From the NCBI GenBank assembly GCA_902576905.1, contig CACGWW010000005.1, positions 1-64,000 of the forward strand: a stretch of 64,000 nucleotides of DNA, in the 5' to 3' direction. Below the pieces are notes generated by a model. That model worked only from the letters and a program-made list of their open reading frames with translations, had not been told where the DNA came from and ran no database searches. Positions 53,971-62,712 of the stretch are shown one piece after another (the first letter of the stretch is position 1; every line of letters begins with the position of its first letter). Source of the stretch: an uncultured Alphaproteobacteria bacterium. Its GTDB lineage: Bacteria; Pseudomonadota; Alphaproteobacteria; Rhodobacterales; Rhodobacteraceae. The position numbers were made by a program, and so were the translations under genes.

Positions 53971-54975
53971 GTGAGTTTTCAAGCTGAAAAAAACTTAGTG
54001 CGTGAATTTTACGAGGTACTAGAAACGTCCAATATTGCAGATACGAAAAAAGTTTTTTTGAAATATTGTTCAAAAGACATCATCTGGCGTGGTTTTCATC
54101 CTTTTAATGAAATAAATGGGGGCAATTCTGTATGTGAGCTTTTCTGGAACCCTTTGAAATCCAGTTTGTCTAGCCTCACAAGAAGAATGGATATTTTTTT
54201 TGCGGGAAACAATACTATTTCGGGTAACGAAGGTGTTTGGGTGGCGTCAATGGGCCACTTGATGGGTCTATTTGATAAACCATGGCTAGAAATATCGCCA
54301 AACAAAAAACTGACTTTTCTGCGATATGCAGAATTCAACAAAATAGTTTCAAATAAAATCGTCGAAACAGCAATGTTTTTTGATATTCCCCACTTTATGT
54401 CTCAAGCAGGGGTATACCCTTTCCATTATCAAACAGGGGCTAATCTTGTTCAACCCGGTCCGTCATCACATGATGGTTTATTATTTGACGATCAAGATGC
54501 GACGGAAACTATTAAAACTAAAAAAGCTATTGAAGATATGATTGATGATCAAAAGGTTTGGAAATCAACTGATAGAGTTTCATTAATAAAGGAGCTTAAA
54601 AATAGCTGGCACCAAGATATGTTATGGTGGGGTCCATCAGGCATAGGAGCCACGTATACAATCGAAAGATATGCCGAACAACACTCCGGACCATTCAGAG
54701 AAAGTTTTAAGGAACGCCAGTTTAATGGGCATATTTGTAGGATAACAGAAGGATTTTTTGGAGGGTTTTTTGGTTGGCCAAATCTTTCGTTGGTCCATTC
54801 AGGAGGATTTATGGGGATGCCATCCACAGGGAAAAGAGGTGATATGCGGGTAATTGATATTTACAGGAGAGAAGGAAAGAAGCTTAAGGAAAACTGGATA
54901 TTCATAGATCTTCTTCATTTTTGGAAGATGCAGGATATCGACATATTGGACAGGACGACGAAAATATCACCTTGA
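53971..54975 (+). CDS. NTF2/SnoaL-like protein, long form
   Basis: A 334-residue soluble protein, paralogous to the one at 47027-48091. It has two NTF2-like halves (about 5-140 and 190-320) with the same WYGP-like pattern (MLWWGPSGIGATYTIERY) and a repeated WVASMGHLMG-type strand region. It starts with GTG 53971. It begins the divergent three-gene operon (NTF2-like, RraA-like, HAD-like). Function unknown, probably acting on the same substrate class as its paralogues. Confidence 0.75.
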   Translation: MSFQAEKNLVREFYEVLETSNIADTKKVFLKYCSKDIIWRGFHPFNEINGGNSVCELFWNPLKSSLSSLTRRMDIFFAGNNTISGNEGVWVASMGHLMGLFDKPWLEISPNKKLTFLRYAEFNKIVSNKIVETAMFFDIPHFMSQAGVYPFHYQTGANLVQPGPSSHDGLLFDDQDATETIKTKKAIEDMIDDQKVWKSTDRVSLIKELKNSWHQDMLWWGPSGIGATYTIERYAEQHSGPFRESFKERQFNGHICRITEGFFGGFFGWPNLSLVHSGGFMGMPSTGKRGDMRVIDIYRREGKKLKENWIFIDLLHFWKMQDIDILDRTTKISP

Positions 54976-55006
54976 TGGCAGCATAAAATTGGGTAAAGAA
55001 TAGATA

Positions 55007-55702
55007 ATGAATATTGATCAACTTATTAAAACAACTTCTAAATACGATACGCCAACAATGTGTAATGCTATGGATGTCATATTAGGCACCAGATCCGCTA
55101 TAGGGTTTACTAAAAGCTCGATGGTTACAGCGCAAAATTCTACCCAGCCCATTGTTGGCTTTGCAAAAACGGCTAAAATACGTGCCTCTTCACCCCCACT
55201 CAAATCCCAAAAAGAAATTAACAATATCCGTATGGAATATTACGAGTATATCGTTAAAAACGAAAAAAACCCTGTAGTCGTTATAGAAGATACGGACTTT
55301 CCTAACTGTATTGGAGCTTTTTGGGGTGAGCTTAATGTTGCTGTACATAAGGGATTGAAAATTAAAGGCACTGTTACTAATGGACTGCTAAGAGATTTAG
55401 GGATGCTGGATTCTGGGTATCAAGTTATTGCGGGAAGCATAGGGCCTAGTCACGCCTTTGTACATATCACTGAGTTAGACACACCTGTAAATATATTTGG
55501 ATTAGAAATAAAGCCTGGAGACTTTATACATGCTGACCAGCATGGAGCTATGACAGTGCCAAAAAAGCATTTGGATGCATTGCCTCATGCGTTAGACCTT
55601 GTTGTAAAGAAAGAGATTCCGATTTTGGAGGCGGCTAGACAAAAAGATTTTAATATTGAGAAATTAAAAAAAGCTTTCCAGTCATCATGGGATATCAAAT
55701 GA
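55007..55702 (+). CDS. RraA/HMG-aldolase-family protein
   Basis: A 231-residue protein of the RraA-like fold, many members of which are 4-hydroxy-4-methyl-2-oxoglutarate or related aldolases and oxaloacetate decarboxylases. The key residues Arg129 and Asp130 appear in TNGLLRDLG, Gly107 in AFWGELN, and the family motif GDFIHADQHGAM follows. True RraA (an RNase E inhibitor) is shorter; this size and catabolic context favour an aldolase/lyase. Follows the NTF2-like gene after 31 bases. Confidence 0.82.
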   Translation: MNIDQLIKTTSKYDTPTMCNAMDVILGTRSAIGFTKSSMVTAQNSTQPIVGFAKTAKIRASSPPLKSQKEINNIRMEYYEYIVKNEKNPVVVIEDTDFPNCIGAFWGELNVAVHKGLKIKGTVTNGLLRDLGMLDSGYQVIAGSIGPSHAFVHITELDTPVNIFGLEIKPGDFIHADQHGAMTVPKKHLDALPHALDLVVKKEIPILEAARQKDFNIEKLKKAFQSSWDIK

Positions 55703-55739
55703 AAATGTTTAGGGGTACAAAATTAAGTGGAGGTATGGA

Positions 55740-56393
55740 GTGAATAAAAACTTAAAAGCAGTCTTATTTGGGTCTATCGGAACAATTGCTGAAACCTCTG
55801 AGATACAAAGACGGAGTTACAATTTAGCTTTTAAAAGATTAAATATTGACTGTTACTGGAACGTAGCAAACTATTGCGAAATGCTTAAAGTCCCCGGCGG
55901 CAAAGATAGAATAAGAAATTTTACAATACCAAACATAGCAGAAGACTTGGTTGATAAAATTCATAATCTAAAAGAAGAGATTTATGCAGAACTTATAGAG
56001 CAAGAAGATATATCGCGGATTGAGTTTGTTGAAGTATTTCACCATAGCAAAGCAAGTGATTTAAAAGTTGGTTTAATAACAACTACTTCAGAGACAAATA
56101 TAAAGTCGTTATCTAAAGCACTTGAAGATAAAGTAAACTTTAATGACTTTGATATAATTACTACGTCTAAAGACTGCTTACATCCAAAACCAAATCCCGA
56201 AATTTATCAAAACGCGCTCAAAAAAATTGGGGTTAGTCCATGCGAGGCCATTGCAATAGAAGATACTCAAGTAAATCTCGGGGCATCAATAGCGGCAGAC
56301 ATTAACAGTATTCTATATCCTGGAGAATATTCAAACTACACGAAGGAAGTAAAGCCGAGCTTCAATCTAATGGAAGAAATATTTAAAATTTAG
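55740..56393 (+). CDS. HAD-superfamily-like protein lacking the catalytic DxD motif
   Basis: A 217-residue HAD-fold protein of the phosphoglycolate-phosphatase/CbbY group. Later motifs are intact: LITTTSE (motif II Thr), HPKPNPEIYQ (motif III Lys) and AIEDTQVNLGASIAA (motif IV acidic pair). Motif I reads VLFGSIGTIAET, so both Asp of DxDGT are missing (residues 11 and 13 are Gly and Ile). It cannot use the usual phospho-Asp mechanism, yet the rest is well conserved, implying a retained binding or altered role. It starts at GTG 55740 with GGAGG upstream. Confidence 0.8.
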   Translation: MNKNLKAVLFGSIGTIAETSEIQRRSYNLAFKRLNIDCYWNVANYCEMLKVPGGKDRIRNFTIPNIAEDLVDKIHNLKEEIYAELIEQEDISRIEFVEVFHHSKASDLKVGLITTTSETNIKSLSKALEDKVNFNDFDIITTSKDCLHPKPNPEIYQNALKKIGVSPCEAIAIEDTQVNLGASIAADINSILYPGEYSNYTKEVKPSFNLMEEIFKI

Positions 56394-56396
56394 AAT

Positions 56397-57185
56397 TTAT
56401 TTTTTCCAATTTGGATCAAGCTTATCCAGCAATCTCCAATAAGCTGGCCACTCAGGATGCCTCACTTCGGCTCCACCTTGAGCAGCTCCACCTTCGAACT
56501 GTTTTCTAGTATGAACCATAATTTTTTTTGGAATTTTTATAATCTTACCACCCGAACTCATTGCTCTTAGTTGTATCTCAGCATTCCTAATAAACACTTG
56601 GTGCCTAATAAAAGCCCAAATAGCGCTTGGTCCAGCAGTAATTAAGCCATGATTTCTTAAAACTAATGTATGATTTGACTTACCAAGAGATTTAATAAGT
56701 CTTTTTTTCTCAGAGGCGTCCAGAACTATACCCTCAAAATCATGATAGCCTACCCTTTCATATAATTGGCAAGCCTCTTGAAACATAGGTATAACCTTTT
56801 CTTTTAGCGCTGCAATTGTTTGACTCATTGGTTCATGGGTATGCATAACACAATGAAGGTCTTTATTTCTTGCTTTATGTATAGCAGAATGAATATTATA
56901 CCCAGCCTGATTTATGGGCCAATCATTAGGGTCTAACTTATTCCCATCTAAATCAATCTTAATTAAATTCGATGCATTAATTTCGTCGTATTTAAGGCCA
57001 AAGGGGTTTATAAGAAAAGTATCAGTGTCTGGAATTCTTAAGGTTATATGGTTATACACAACGCTTGTCCAACCATAGTAGTCAGTTAATCTATAGATGG
57101 CAGCTAAGTCAACTCTAGCTTTCCACTCATTCACTGACATTCCCTTTGGACATTTTGGGTATGAATTTTTAAATGCAATTTTCAC
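56397..57185 (-). CDS. Class II aldolase/adducin-family protein
   Basis: A 262-residue class II aldolase-fold protein. The zinc-type His motifs are HTHEPM (about 125-130) and RNHGLI (about 175); DYYGWTSVVYNHITLRIP and YNIHSAIHKARND-like regions match the adducin-head family. It may be an aldolase, epimerase or decarboxylase on a phospho-sugar or keto acid. GTG 57185 starts it. It is convergent with the HAD gene and divergent from the MATE gene, so it may be regulated separately but suits the same pathway. Confidence 0.82.
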   Translation of the reverse strand: MKIAFKNSYPKCPKGMSVNEWKARVDLAAIYRLTDYYGWTSVVYNHITLRIPDTDTFLINPFGLKYDEINASNLIKIDLDGNKLDPNDWPINQAGYNIHSAIHKARNKDLHCVMHTHEPMSQTIAALKEKVIPMFQEACQLYERVGYHDFEGIVLDASEKKRLIKSLGKSNHTLVLRNHGLITAGPSAIWAFIRHQVFIRNAEIQLRAMSSGGKIIKIPKKIMVHTRKQFEGGAAQGGAEVRHPEWPAYWRLLDKLDPNWKK

Positions 57186-57307
57186 TTTATATTCAAGCCA
57201 AAAAATTAGTTAATTAAAGGTAACATCTTCCGAGTTTATATTTATAGTATCATTAAATCAATTGTAACACATTCTGCGTTTATTTGTATAACTTCAAGGA
57301 ATATAGA

Positions 57308-58678
57308 TTGATAAACAAATCGGAATTACACAGTGCGCATATTGGATCAATAGTTCTTAAACTAGCTGTTCCTAATATGCTCACAATGTCTATGTGGATT
57401 ATTACTTTCATTATAGAAGGCTTTTACATTGGACAACTCGGGGTAATACCCCTAGGCGGCTTGGCCTTGGGCTTTCCCATGCTCTTTTTGCTCTTAATGC
57501 TATCAGCTGGAACAATAGGTGGTGCCATTACCGGTTTAGTGGCTCAAAAGCTTGGCGCTAATAATGTTCAGGCAGCGGAAGAGATTGCATTAAGTGGTCT
57601 AATATTTACATTTGGTCTAGGTATACTGTTTGCCGTTATTTTTTTAGTATTCGGTGAGGTAATTTATATAAGCCTTGGGGCTAGTAAGGAAGTTTTAGAA
57701 GAAGTTTTGAAATACTCTAACGTTCTCTTCGCTGGGTCATTTACCATCTGGGTTGCAAATGGTATGGCTGGCGTGGTGAGAGCAACAGGCAACATGTTCA
57801 TTGCCTCACTTTTCTTAGGTATTGGGTCATTGGTTCAAATAATATTGGGAGCAATATTCATATTTGGCATAGGCCCTATACAGAGCATGGGTATTGCAGG
57901 ATCATCACTTTCCATTGTTATAGGAAATGGGATCGCTGCCTTTTGTTTGCTATTTTGGCTTATGCACAAAAGTAACGCATTAAAGCTAAGGATATCAATC
58001 CGGTTTTTTAATCCTAATAGCATAATTTCTATTATTAAATTAGGATCTTTAGCGTCAATAAATGCATTTTGCACTTGGGGGTCAGTTGTTGTCATAACTG
58101 CGTACATGACAAATTTTGGCGTTCAGACACTCGCAGGCTATGGCGTTGGGGCACGTTTGGAATTTCTTATTATTCCAATTGTTTTTGGCTTTGGAGCAGC
58201 ATCAACTGCTTTAATAGGGATAAATATTGGTGCTAATAAATTAAAGAGGGCTTTAAACATTGGATGGGTTGCTACTCTTTATAGTGCTTTGGCTGCTGGC
58301 TTAATAGGGTTCGGTGCCTATTTCTACCCTAGTTTTTGGTCTAATGCATTTACATCTGACCAGAATGCTCAGGAAGTATGCAAAACTTACTTAGAAATTG
58401 TTGGTCCTTTCTATATCTTTTTTGCTAGTGGGTTATGTTTATATTTTGCATCTCAGGGTGCAGGAAGAGTTCTCTGGCCTGCTATAGCAGCAATTATTCG
58501 TTTATTGATCGTTATAATAGGCAGTATCATTGTTTCAAGATACACTACAGGTTCCATTAATTATTACTTTTCGCTCATATCTTTTGCATTTCTTGTTCAA
58601 GCACTAATAACATCTGGAGCGATATATCTTGGCGCTTGGAATAGAAAAACAATACCTAAAGAAGAAACTATAAGATAA
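57308..58678 (+). CDS. MATE-family efflux transporter
   Basis: A 456-residue polytopic protein with about twelve hydrophobic segments, in the two-bundle MATE pattern (LAVPNMLTMSMWIITFIIEGFY opening, GLALGFPML, then ARLEFLIIPIVFGFGAASTALIGINIGA in the second half). It would export organic cations or drugs using Na+ or H+. TTG 57308 with AAGGA upstream fits better than an earlier in-frame TTG. Divergent from the aldolase gene; followed by miaA after 44 bases. Confidence 0.87.
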   Translation: MINKSELHSAHIGSIVLKLAVPNMLTMSMWIITFIIEGFYIGQLGVIPLGGLALGFPMLFLLLMLSAGTIGGAITGLVAQKLGANNVQAAEEIALSGLIFTFGLGILFAVIFLVFGEVIYISLGASKEVLEEVLKYSNVLFAGSFTIWVANGMAGVVRATGNMFIASLFLGIGSLVQIILGAIFIFGIGPIQSMGIAGSSLSIVIGNGIAAFCLLFWLMHKSNALKLRISIRFFNPNSIISIIKLGSLASINAFCTWGSVVVITAYMTNFGVQTLAGYGVGARLEFLIIPIVFGFGAASTALIGINIGANKLKRALNIGWVATLYSALAAGLIGFGAYFYPSFWSNAFTSDQNAQEVCKTYLEIVGPFYIFFASGLCLYFASQGAGRVLWPAIAAIIRLLIVIIGSIIVSRYTTGSINYYFSLISFAFLVQALITSGAIYLGAWNRKTIPKEETIR

Positions 58679-58722
58679 ATTATATCTGTATTAAACTTAT
58701 CAAATAATAGTACTTTGGATCT

Positions 58723-59634
58723 ATGCACAAATTTATTTGTATAAGTGGTTGTACAGCCTCGGGGAAATCTTCTTTTGCCATTGAGCTTGCTGATTATTTT
58801 GAAAGCCCTGTGATAATCAATGCCGATGCTTTACAAGTGTATGATTGTTGGAAAATACTTACAGATCGTCCAACAGAAAAGAAGATAATGCATGATCTTT
58901 ATGGTCATGTTTCATATACTGTTAATTATAGCGTTGGAGATTGGATCAAAGACGTTAAAAATATTTTTGATCTATATTCAAAAAACTCAAAAACGTTTAT
59001 TTTTGTTGGTGGTACAGGATTATATTTTAACGCATTATTAAACGGTTTGTCACAAATTCCTCAAATCCCAGAAGAGATCAGAGATTTTGCAAATTCATGT
59101 GATCTTTCTTTTTTCTTAAAGGGTTTAAATATAAATGATCCAGATATTTTGGAGAAAATAGATACCAATAACAAACGAAGAGTTCAAAGAGCATGGGAAG
59201 TGCTAGAAGCAACCGGCAAGAGTATATTATATTGGCAAAGCAAAAATACGTCCCCATTAATTTCTGCATCAAACGCAACGTTATTATTGGTTGAATTAGA
59301 AAAAGAGTGTTTGGCTAATAGGATAAGTAATAGGGTCAATCATATGTTAGAGTGTGGTGTTATAAAAGAAGTAGAGCAAGTCTATAACACTTGTTGGGAT
59401 AAAAAATTACCTTTTGCAAAAGCAATAGGCGCAGAAGAGATAGTTAGTTACTTAAAAGGGGAAATAAGTTTTGAAAAACTATTCCAAAATATTGCCCTTA
59501 AGACACGCCAATTTGCAAAAAGACAAAGAACTTGGCAAAGAAATTATATGAAAAACTGGAGCCCCATTAATACTCTTGAATTGAATAGGTTAGATATCAA
59601 AAAAATAGTAAAAAAAGTAAAAGCAAACAATTAA
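58723..59634 (+). CDS. miaA: tRNA dimethylallyltransferase
   Basis: A 303-residue MiaA. The P-loop is GCTASGKSS, the substrate motif NADALQVY, then DRPT, VGGTGLYFNALLNGL, and the tRNA-binding KTRQFAKRQRTW near the end. It adds the dimethylallyl group to A37 of tRNAs reading UNN codons. It stands ahead of the purine operon with a 62-base gap. Confidence 0.94.
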   Translation: MHKFICISGCTASGKSSFAIELADYFESPVIINADALQVYDCWKILTDRPTEKKIMHDLYGHVSYTVNYSVGDWIKDVKNIFDLYSKNSKTFIFVGGTGLYFNALLNGLSQIPQIPEEIRDFANSCDLSFFLKGLNINDPDILEKIDTNNKRRVQRAWEVLEATGKSILYWQSKNTSPLISASNATLLLVELEKECLANRISNRVNHMLECGVIKEVEQVYNTCWDKKLPFAKAIGAEEIVSYLKGEISFEKLFQNIALKTRQFAKRQRTWQRNYMKNWSPINTLELNRLDIKKIVKKVKANN

Positions 59635-59696
59635 TTCGTTGCACTCTACATTAATAAATAATAACTATAACCTAGTGCCCCAATGAAATTTAAGAG

Positions 59697-61004
59697 ATGA
59701 TAAAGCGTTACTCTAGGCCAGAAATGATAAAAGTATGGTCACAGCAAGAAAAGTATAAAATTTGGTTTGAGATCGAAGCATATGCTTGCGAAGCTATGGA
59801 AAGTATAAGCCTTATTCCTAAGGGAACAACGAAAAATGTGTTGAAGGCTAGTGGTATAGATTATGACATTGATGAAATTGATGCCATTGAAAAAATAACA
59901 AAGCATGACGTAATTGCTTTTCTTACATATCTTTCAAAGTTTGTTGGAGAGAGTTCAAGATTTGTTCACCAAGGTTTAACGTCTTCTGATGTACTTGACA
60001 CATGTTTCAACATACAATTGGTTAACGCATCTAACTATCTTGAAATAGGCTTAGAAGACCTGTTAGATGTTATAAAGGTAAGAGCTTTTGAACATAAAGA
60101 TACCATTTGTATAGGGCGCAGTCATGGGATATTCGCAGAACCAACAACTTTTGGTTTAAAACTCGCGCAGGCTTACGCCGAGATGAAAAGAAATCTTTTG
60201 AGATTACAGAATGCTAAGATAGAAATTTCAACTGGCGCACTATCTGGCGCTGTTGGCACTTTTGCGAACATTGATCCGAGGGTGGAGGCAATGGTGTGTA
60301 AAAAACTTAATCTCAACCCGGAAATAATATCAACCCAAATCATTCCTAGAGATAGACACGCAATGTTTTTTTCTGTGTTGGCAATTGTCGCCTCCTCTAT
60401 CGAAAGAATTGCAACAGAGATTAGACATTTGAGTAGATCTGAAGTGCTTGAAGCGGAAGAGAACTTCTCAGAAGGCCAAAAAGGTTCAAGCGCTATGCCA
60501 CATAAGAGAAATCCAGTCCTTACAGAAAACCTCACTGGTTTAGCAAGATTAGTTAGGATGGCCGTAATCCCCGCACTAGAAAATATTACGCTTTGGCATG
60601 AAAGAGATATTTCTCATAGCTCAGTAGAAAGAAATATTGGCCCAGATACAACTATTACGTTAGATTTTGCCATTACACGTCTTACAAAAGTTATAAAGGA
60701 TTTGCGTGTTTATCCAGAAAATATGAAAAGGAATATGGAAAAATCTAAAGGCCTTTACAATTCACAGCAGTTATTACTTATGTTGACCCAGAAAGGAGTT
60801 AGCCGTGAGGATGCTTATGCTAACGTACAGAAAGTTGCAATGAAGGTTTGGAACTCAGAAAATTTGGACTTCATAGAAGAAGCTCAAAGAGATAGTTTTA
60901 TAAAGTCACATATAAATGAAAATGAGCTATTGGAGATTTCTAAACTGGAGTATCATACAAAATTTGTTGACACTTTATTTAAGAGAGTTTTTGGCACCAA
61001 ATAA
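59697..61004 (+). CDS. purB: Adenylosuccinate lyase
   Basis: A 435-residue fumarase/aspartase-superfamily lyase. The signature SSAMPHKRNP and the histidine motifs GRSHGIFAEP and VHQGLTSSD are clear. It acts twice in purine synthesis: on SAICAR and on adenylosuccinate. It shares one base with purC (TAATG), so the genes form an operon. Confidence 0.95.
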   Translation: MIKRYSRPEMIKVWSQQEKYKIWFEIEAYACEAMESISLIPKGTTKNVLKASGIDYDIDEIDAIEKITKHDVIAFLTYLSKFVGESSRFVHQGLTSSDVLDTCFNIQLVNASNYLEIGLEDLLDVIKVRAFEHKDTICIGRSHGIFAEPTTFGLKLAQAYAEMKRNLLRLQNAKIEISTGALSGAVGTFANIDPRVEAMVCKKLNLNPEIISTQIIPRDRHAMFFSVLAIVASSIERIATEIRHLSRSEVLEAEENFSEGQKGSSAMPHKRNPVLTENLTGLARLVRMAVIPALENITLWHERDISHSSVERNIGPDTTITLDFAITRLTKVIKDLRVYPENMKRNMEKSKGLYNSQQLLLMLTQKGVSREDAYANVQKVAMKVWNSENLDFIEEAQRDSFIKSHINENELLEISKLEYHTKFVDTLFKRVFGTK

Positions 61005-61756
61005 TGACTATAAAAAAAAAGAAAAAACTTTATGAAGGCAAGGCGAAGATTTTATACTCTACGGGAGATTCCTATTACCTAATCCAGCACTTCAAGGATG
61101 AAGCAACCGCCTTTAATGCAAAAAAAAAGGAAGTAATAGAAGGTAAGGGAGTTCTAAATAATTTTTTGTCAGAATTTTTTATGCAAAAACTTAATTCTGT
61201 TAATGTTCCAACTCACTTTATTAGTAGATTAAATATGCGCGAGCAATTGGTAGAGAAGTGTGACATCATACCTTTAGAAGTAGTCGTCCGAAATATCGCA
61301 GCTGGCTCCTTATCAAAAAGATTGGGTATAGAGGAAGGTAAACGCTTACCTAGACCATTAGTGGAGTTTTACTACAAGGATGACAATCTAAATGATCCAT
61401 TGGTTACCGAAAGTCAAATAAGTACTTTTGAGTGGGCTACAGAAACAGAACTAGGAGAGATATTTGAGATAGCCTTAAGAACAAATGATTTTCTATGTGG
61501 ACTGCTTTCTGCAGTTAATCTGACACTTGTAGACTTCAAAATTGAAATCGGCAGAAGCTTGAGATCAGAGGGCGAAAAACTTATTATTGCTGACGAAATA
61601 AGTCCTGATACCTGTCGTCTATGGGACTCAAAAACAAAAAAGCGCCTCGATAAAGATGTTTTTAGATTGAATGAAGGTAGTATTTCAATTGCATACACTG
61701 AAGTAGCGGATAGATTTGATTTATTACCAAAAAATGTGAGAAGTGCCGTACGATGA
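61004..61756 (+). CDS. purC: SAICAR synthetase
   Basis: A 250-residue PurC. Motifs include KLYEGKAKILY at the start, LEVVVRNIAAGSLSKR and DEISPDTCRLWD. It condenses CAIR with aspartate. The start overlaps the purB stop by one base and its stop overlaps purS by four (ATGA). Confidence 0.95.
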   Translation: MTIKKKKKLYEGKAKILYSTGDSYYLIQHFKDEATAFNAKKKEVIEGKGVLNNFLSEFFMQKLNSVNVPTHFISRLNMREQLVEKCDIIPLEVVVRNIAAGSLSKRLGIEEGKRLPRPLVEFYYKDDNLNDPLVTESQISTFEWATETELGEIFEIALRTNDFLCGLLSAVNLTLVDFKIEIGRSLRSEGEKLIIADEISPDTCRLWDSKTKKRLDKDVFRLNEGSISIAYTEVADRFDLLPKNVRSAVR

Positions 61757-62019
61757 CCATTAATGAAAAAGTTTTCAAATTTAAAGTTGAGGTTATTCTT
61801 AAAAAAGGTGTTCTTGACCCACAAGGAGAGGCTATCAAGCAATCTATCAATATAAATAGTCTAGGAAATATTTTGGATGTAAAACAAGGAAAGCTCTTTG
61901 AGATAACGGCATCATCAAAAAATAGAGAACAAGCTATTAAGGAAGTAGAAAGAATCTGTGCAGATTTGCTTACTAATTCCGTAATTGAAGAATTTACATA
62001 TTATGAGGTTTCAGAATAA
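61753..62019 (+). CDS. purS: FGAM synthase subunit PurS
   Basis: An 88-residue PurS, the small subunit linking PurL and PurQ in the three-part FGAM synthase. It shows VKVEVILKKGVLDPQGEAI-type opening and an ending EEFTYYEVSE typical of the family. It overlaps purC by four bases; its TAA shares one base with the proposed ATA start of purQ. Confidence 0.93.
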   Translation: MTINEKVFKFKVEVILKKGVLDPQGEAIKQSININSLGNILDVKQGKLFEITASSKNREQAIKEVERICADLLTNSVIEEFTYYEVSE

Positions 62020-62678
62020 TAAAGTGTGGAGTCATAGTTTTTCCTGGTTCTAATTGTGACAAAGATTGTCAAAGAGCTTTTGAAATATTTCCTGAATTTG
62101 ATGTCAAAATGATCTGGCATAAAGAGACAACCCTTCCAAAAGTTGACCTCGTTGTACTTCCGGGAGGGTTCTCCTATGGTGACTATCTCAGATGTGGAGC
62201 GATAGCGGCAAAATCTCCTATTATGAAAGCTGTTAAAAACTTTTATGAGATTGGGGGATTTATTATCGGAATTTGCAATGGGTTTCAAATTTTGACAGAG
62301 ACAAAGATATTACCGGGAGCATTAATACCAAATACTAATCAAAAATTTATTTGCAAGGACCAAGATTTGATTGTGGCAAACAATAAAACATTTTTTACCT
62401 CTAATTTTGAGCTTAATAAAACTATTTCAATTCCTATAGCGCATCATGACGGTCAGTATTTTTTAAATGGCCCAGAAATTGAGGAATTAGAACAAAATGA
62501 AGGAATTGTTTTAAAGTATAGAGACAATCCAAATGGTTCAATCAAAGATATCGCAGGGGTTTGCTCAAAAAACAAGCGCGTTATCGGAATGATGCCACAT
62601 CCAGAAAGAGCAGTTGATAAGGAGTTAGGTAGTGTATCGGGATTGAGGATGTTTGAGTCAGTAATATCAAATTTCTAA
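62019..62678 (+). CDS. purQ: FGAM synthase glutaminase subunit PurQ, apparent ATA start
   Basis: A 219-residue class I glutamine amidotransferase. The conserved N-terminus KCGVIVFPGSNCDKDC is in the same frame as the rest, and the nucleophile Cys lies in GICNGFQ, with the His/Glu in HPERAVD. No ATG, GTG or TTG exists between the in-frame TGA at 62004 and this N-terminus; the codons are GGT TTC AGA ATA ATA AAG. I therefore propose ATA 62019-62021, which overlaps the purS TAA (TAATA, like the TAATG seen elsewhere), with GAGGT 10 bases upstream. Starting at the next ATG (62109) would lose about 30 conserved residues. An assembly error (ATG to ATA) is the alternative. Confidence 0.85.
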   Translation: MKCGVIVFPGSNCDKDCQRAFEIFPEFDVKMIWHKETTLPKVDLVVLPGGFSYGDYLRCGAIAAKSPIMKAVKNFYEIGGFIIGICNGFQILTETKILPGALIPNTNQKFICKDQDLIVANNKTFFTSNFELNKTISIPIAHHDGQYFLNGPEIEELEQNEGIVLKYRDNPNGSIKDIAGVCSKNKRVIGMMPHPERAVDKELGSVSGLRMFESVISNF

Positions 62679-62712
62679 CTGAAATAATTACTCTTTCTTT
62701 TAATTAAATGGC

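Noticed and set aside
61414-61842. 142-codon open frame on - across purC and purS
   Set aside because: Antisense to two essential genes, no family features.
62019-62109. Frameshift or pseudogene explanation for the missing purQ start
   Set aside because: The conserved N-terminus and the rest of PurQ are in one unbroken frame, so only the start codon is odd.
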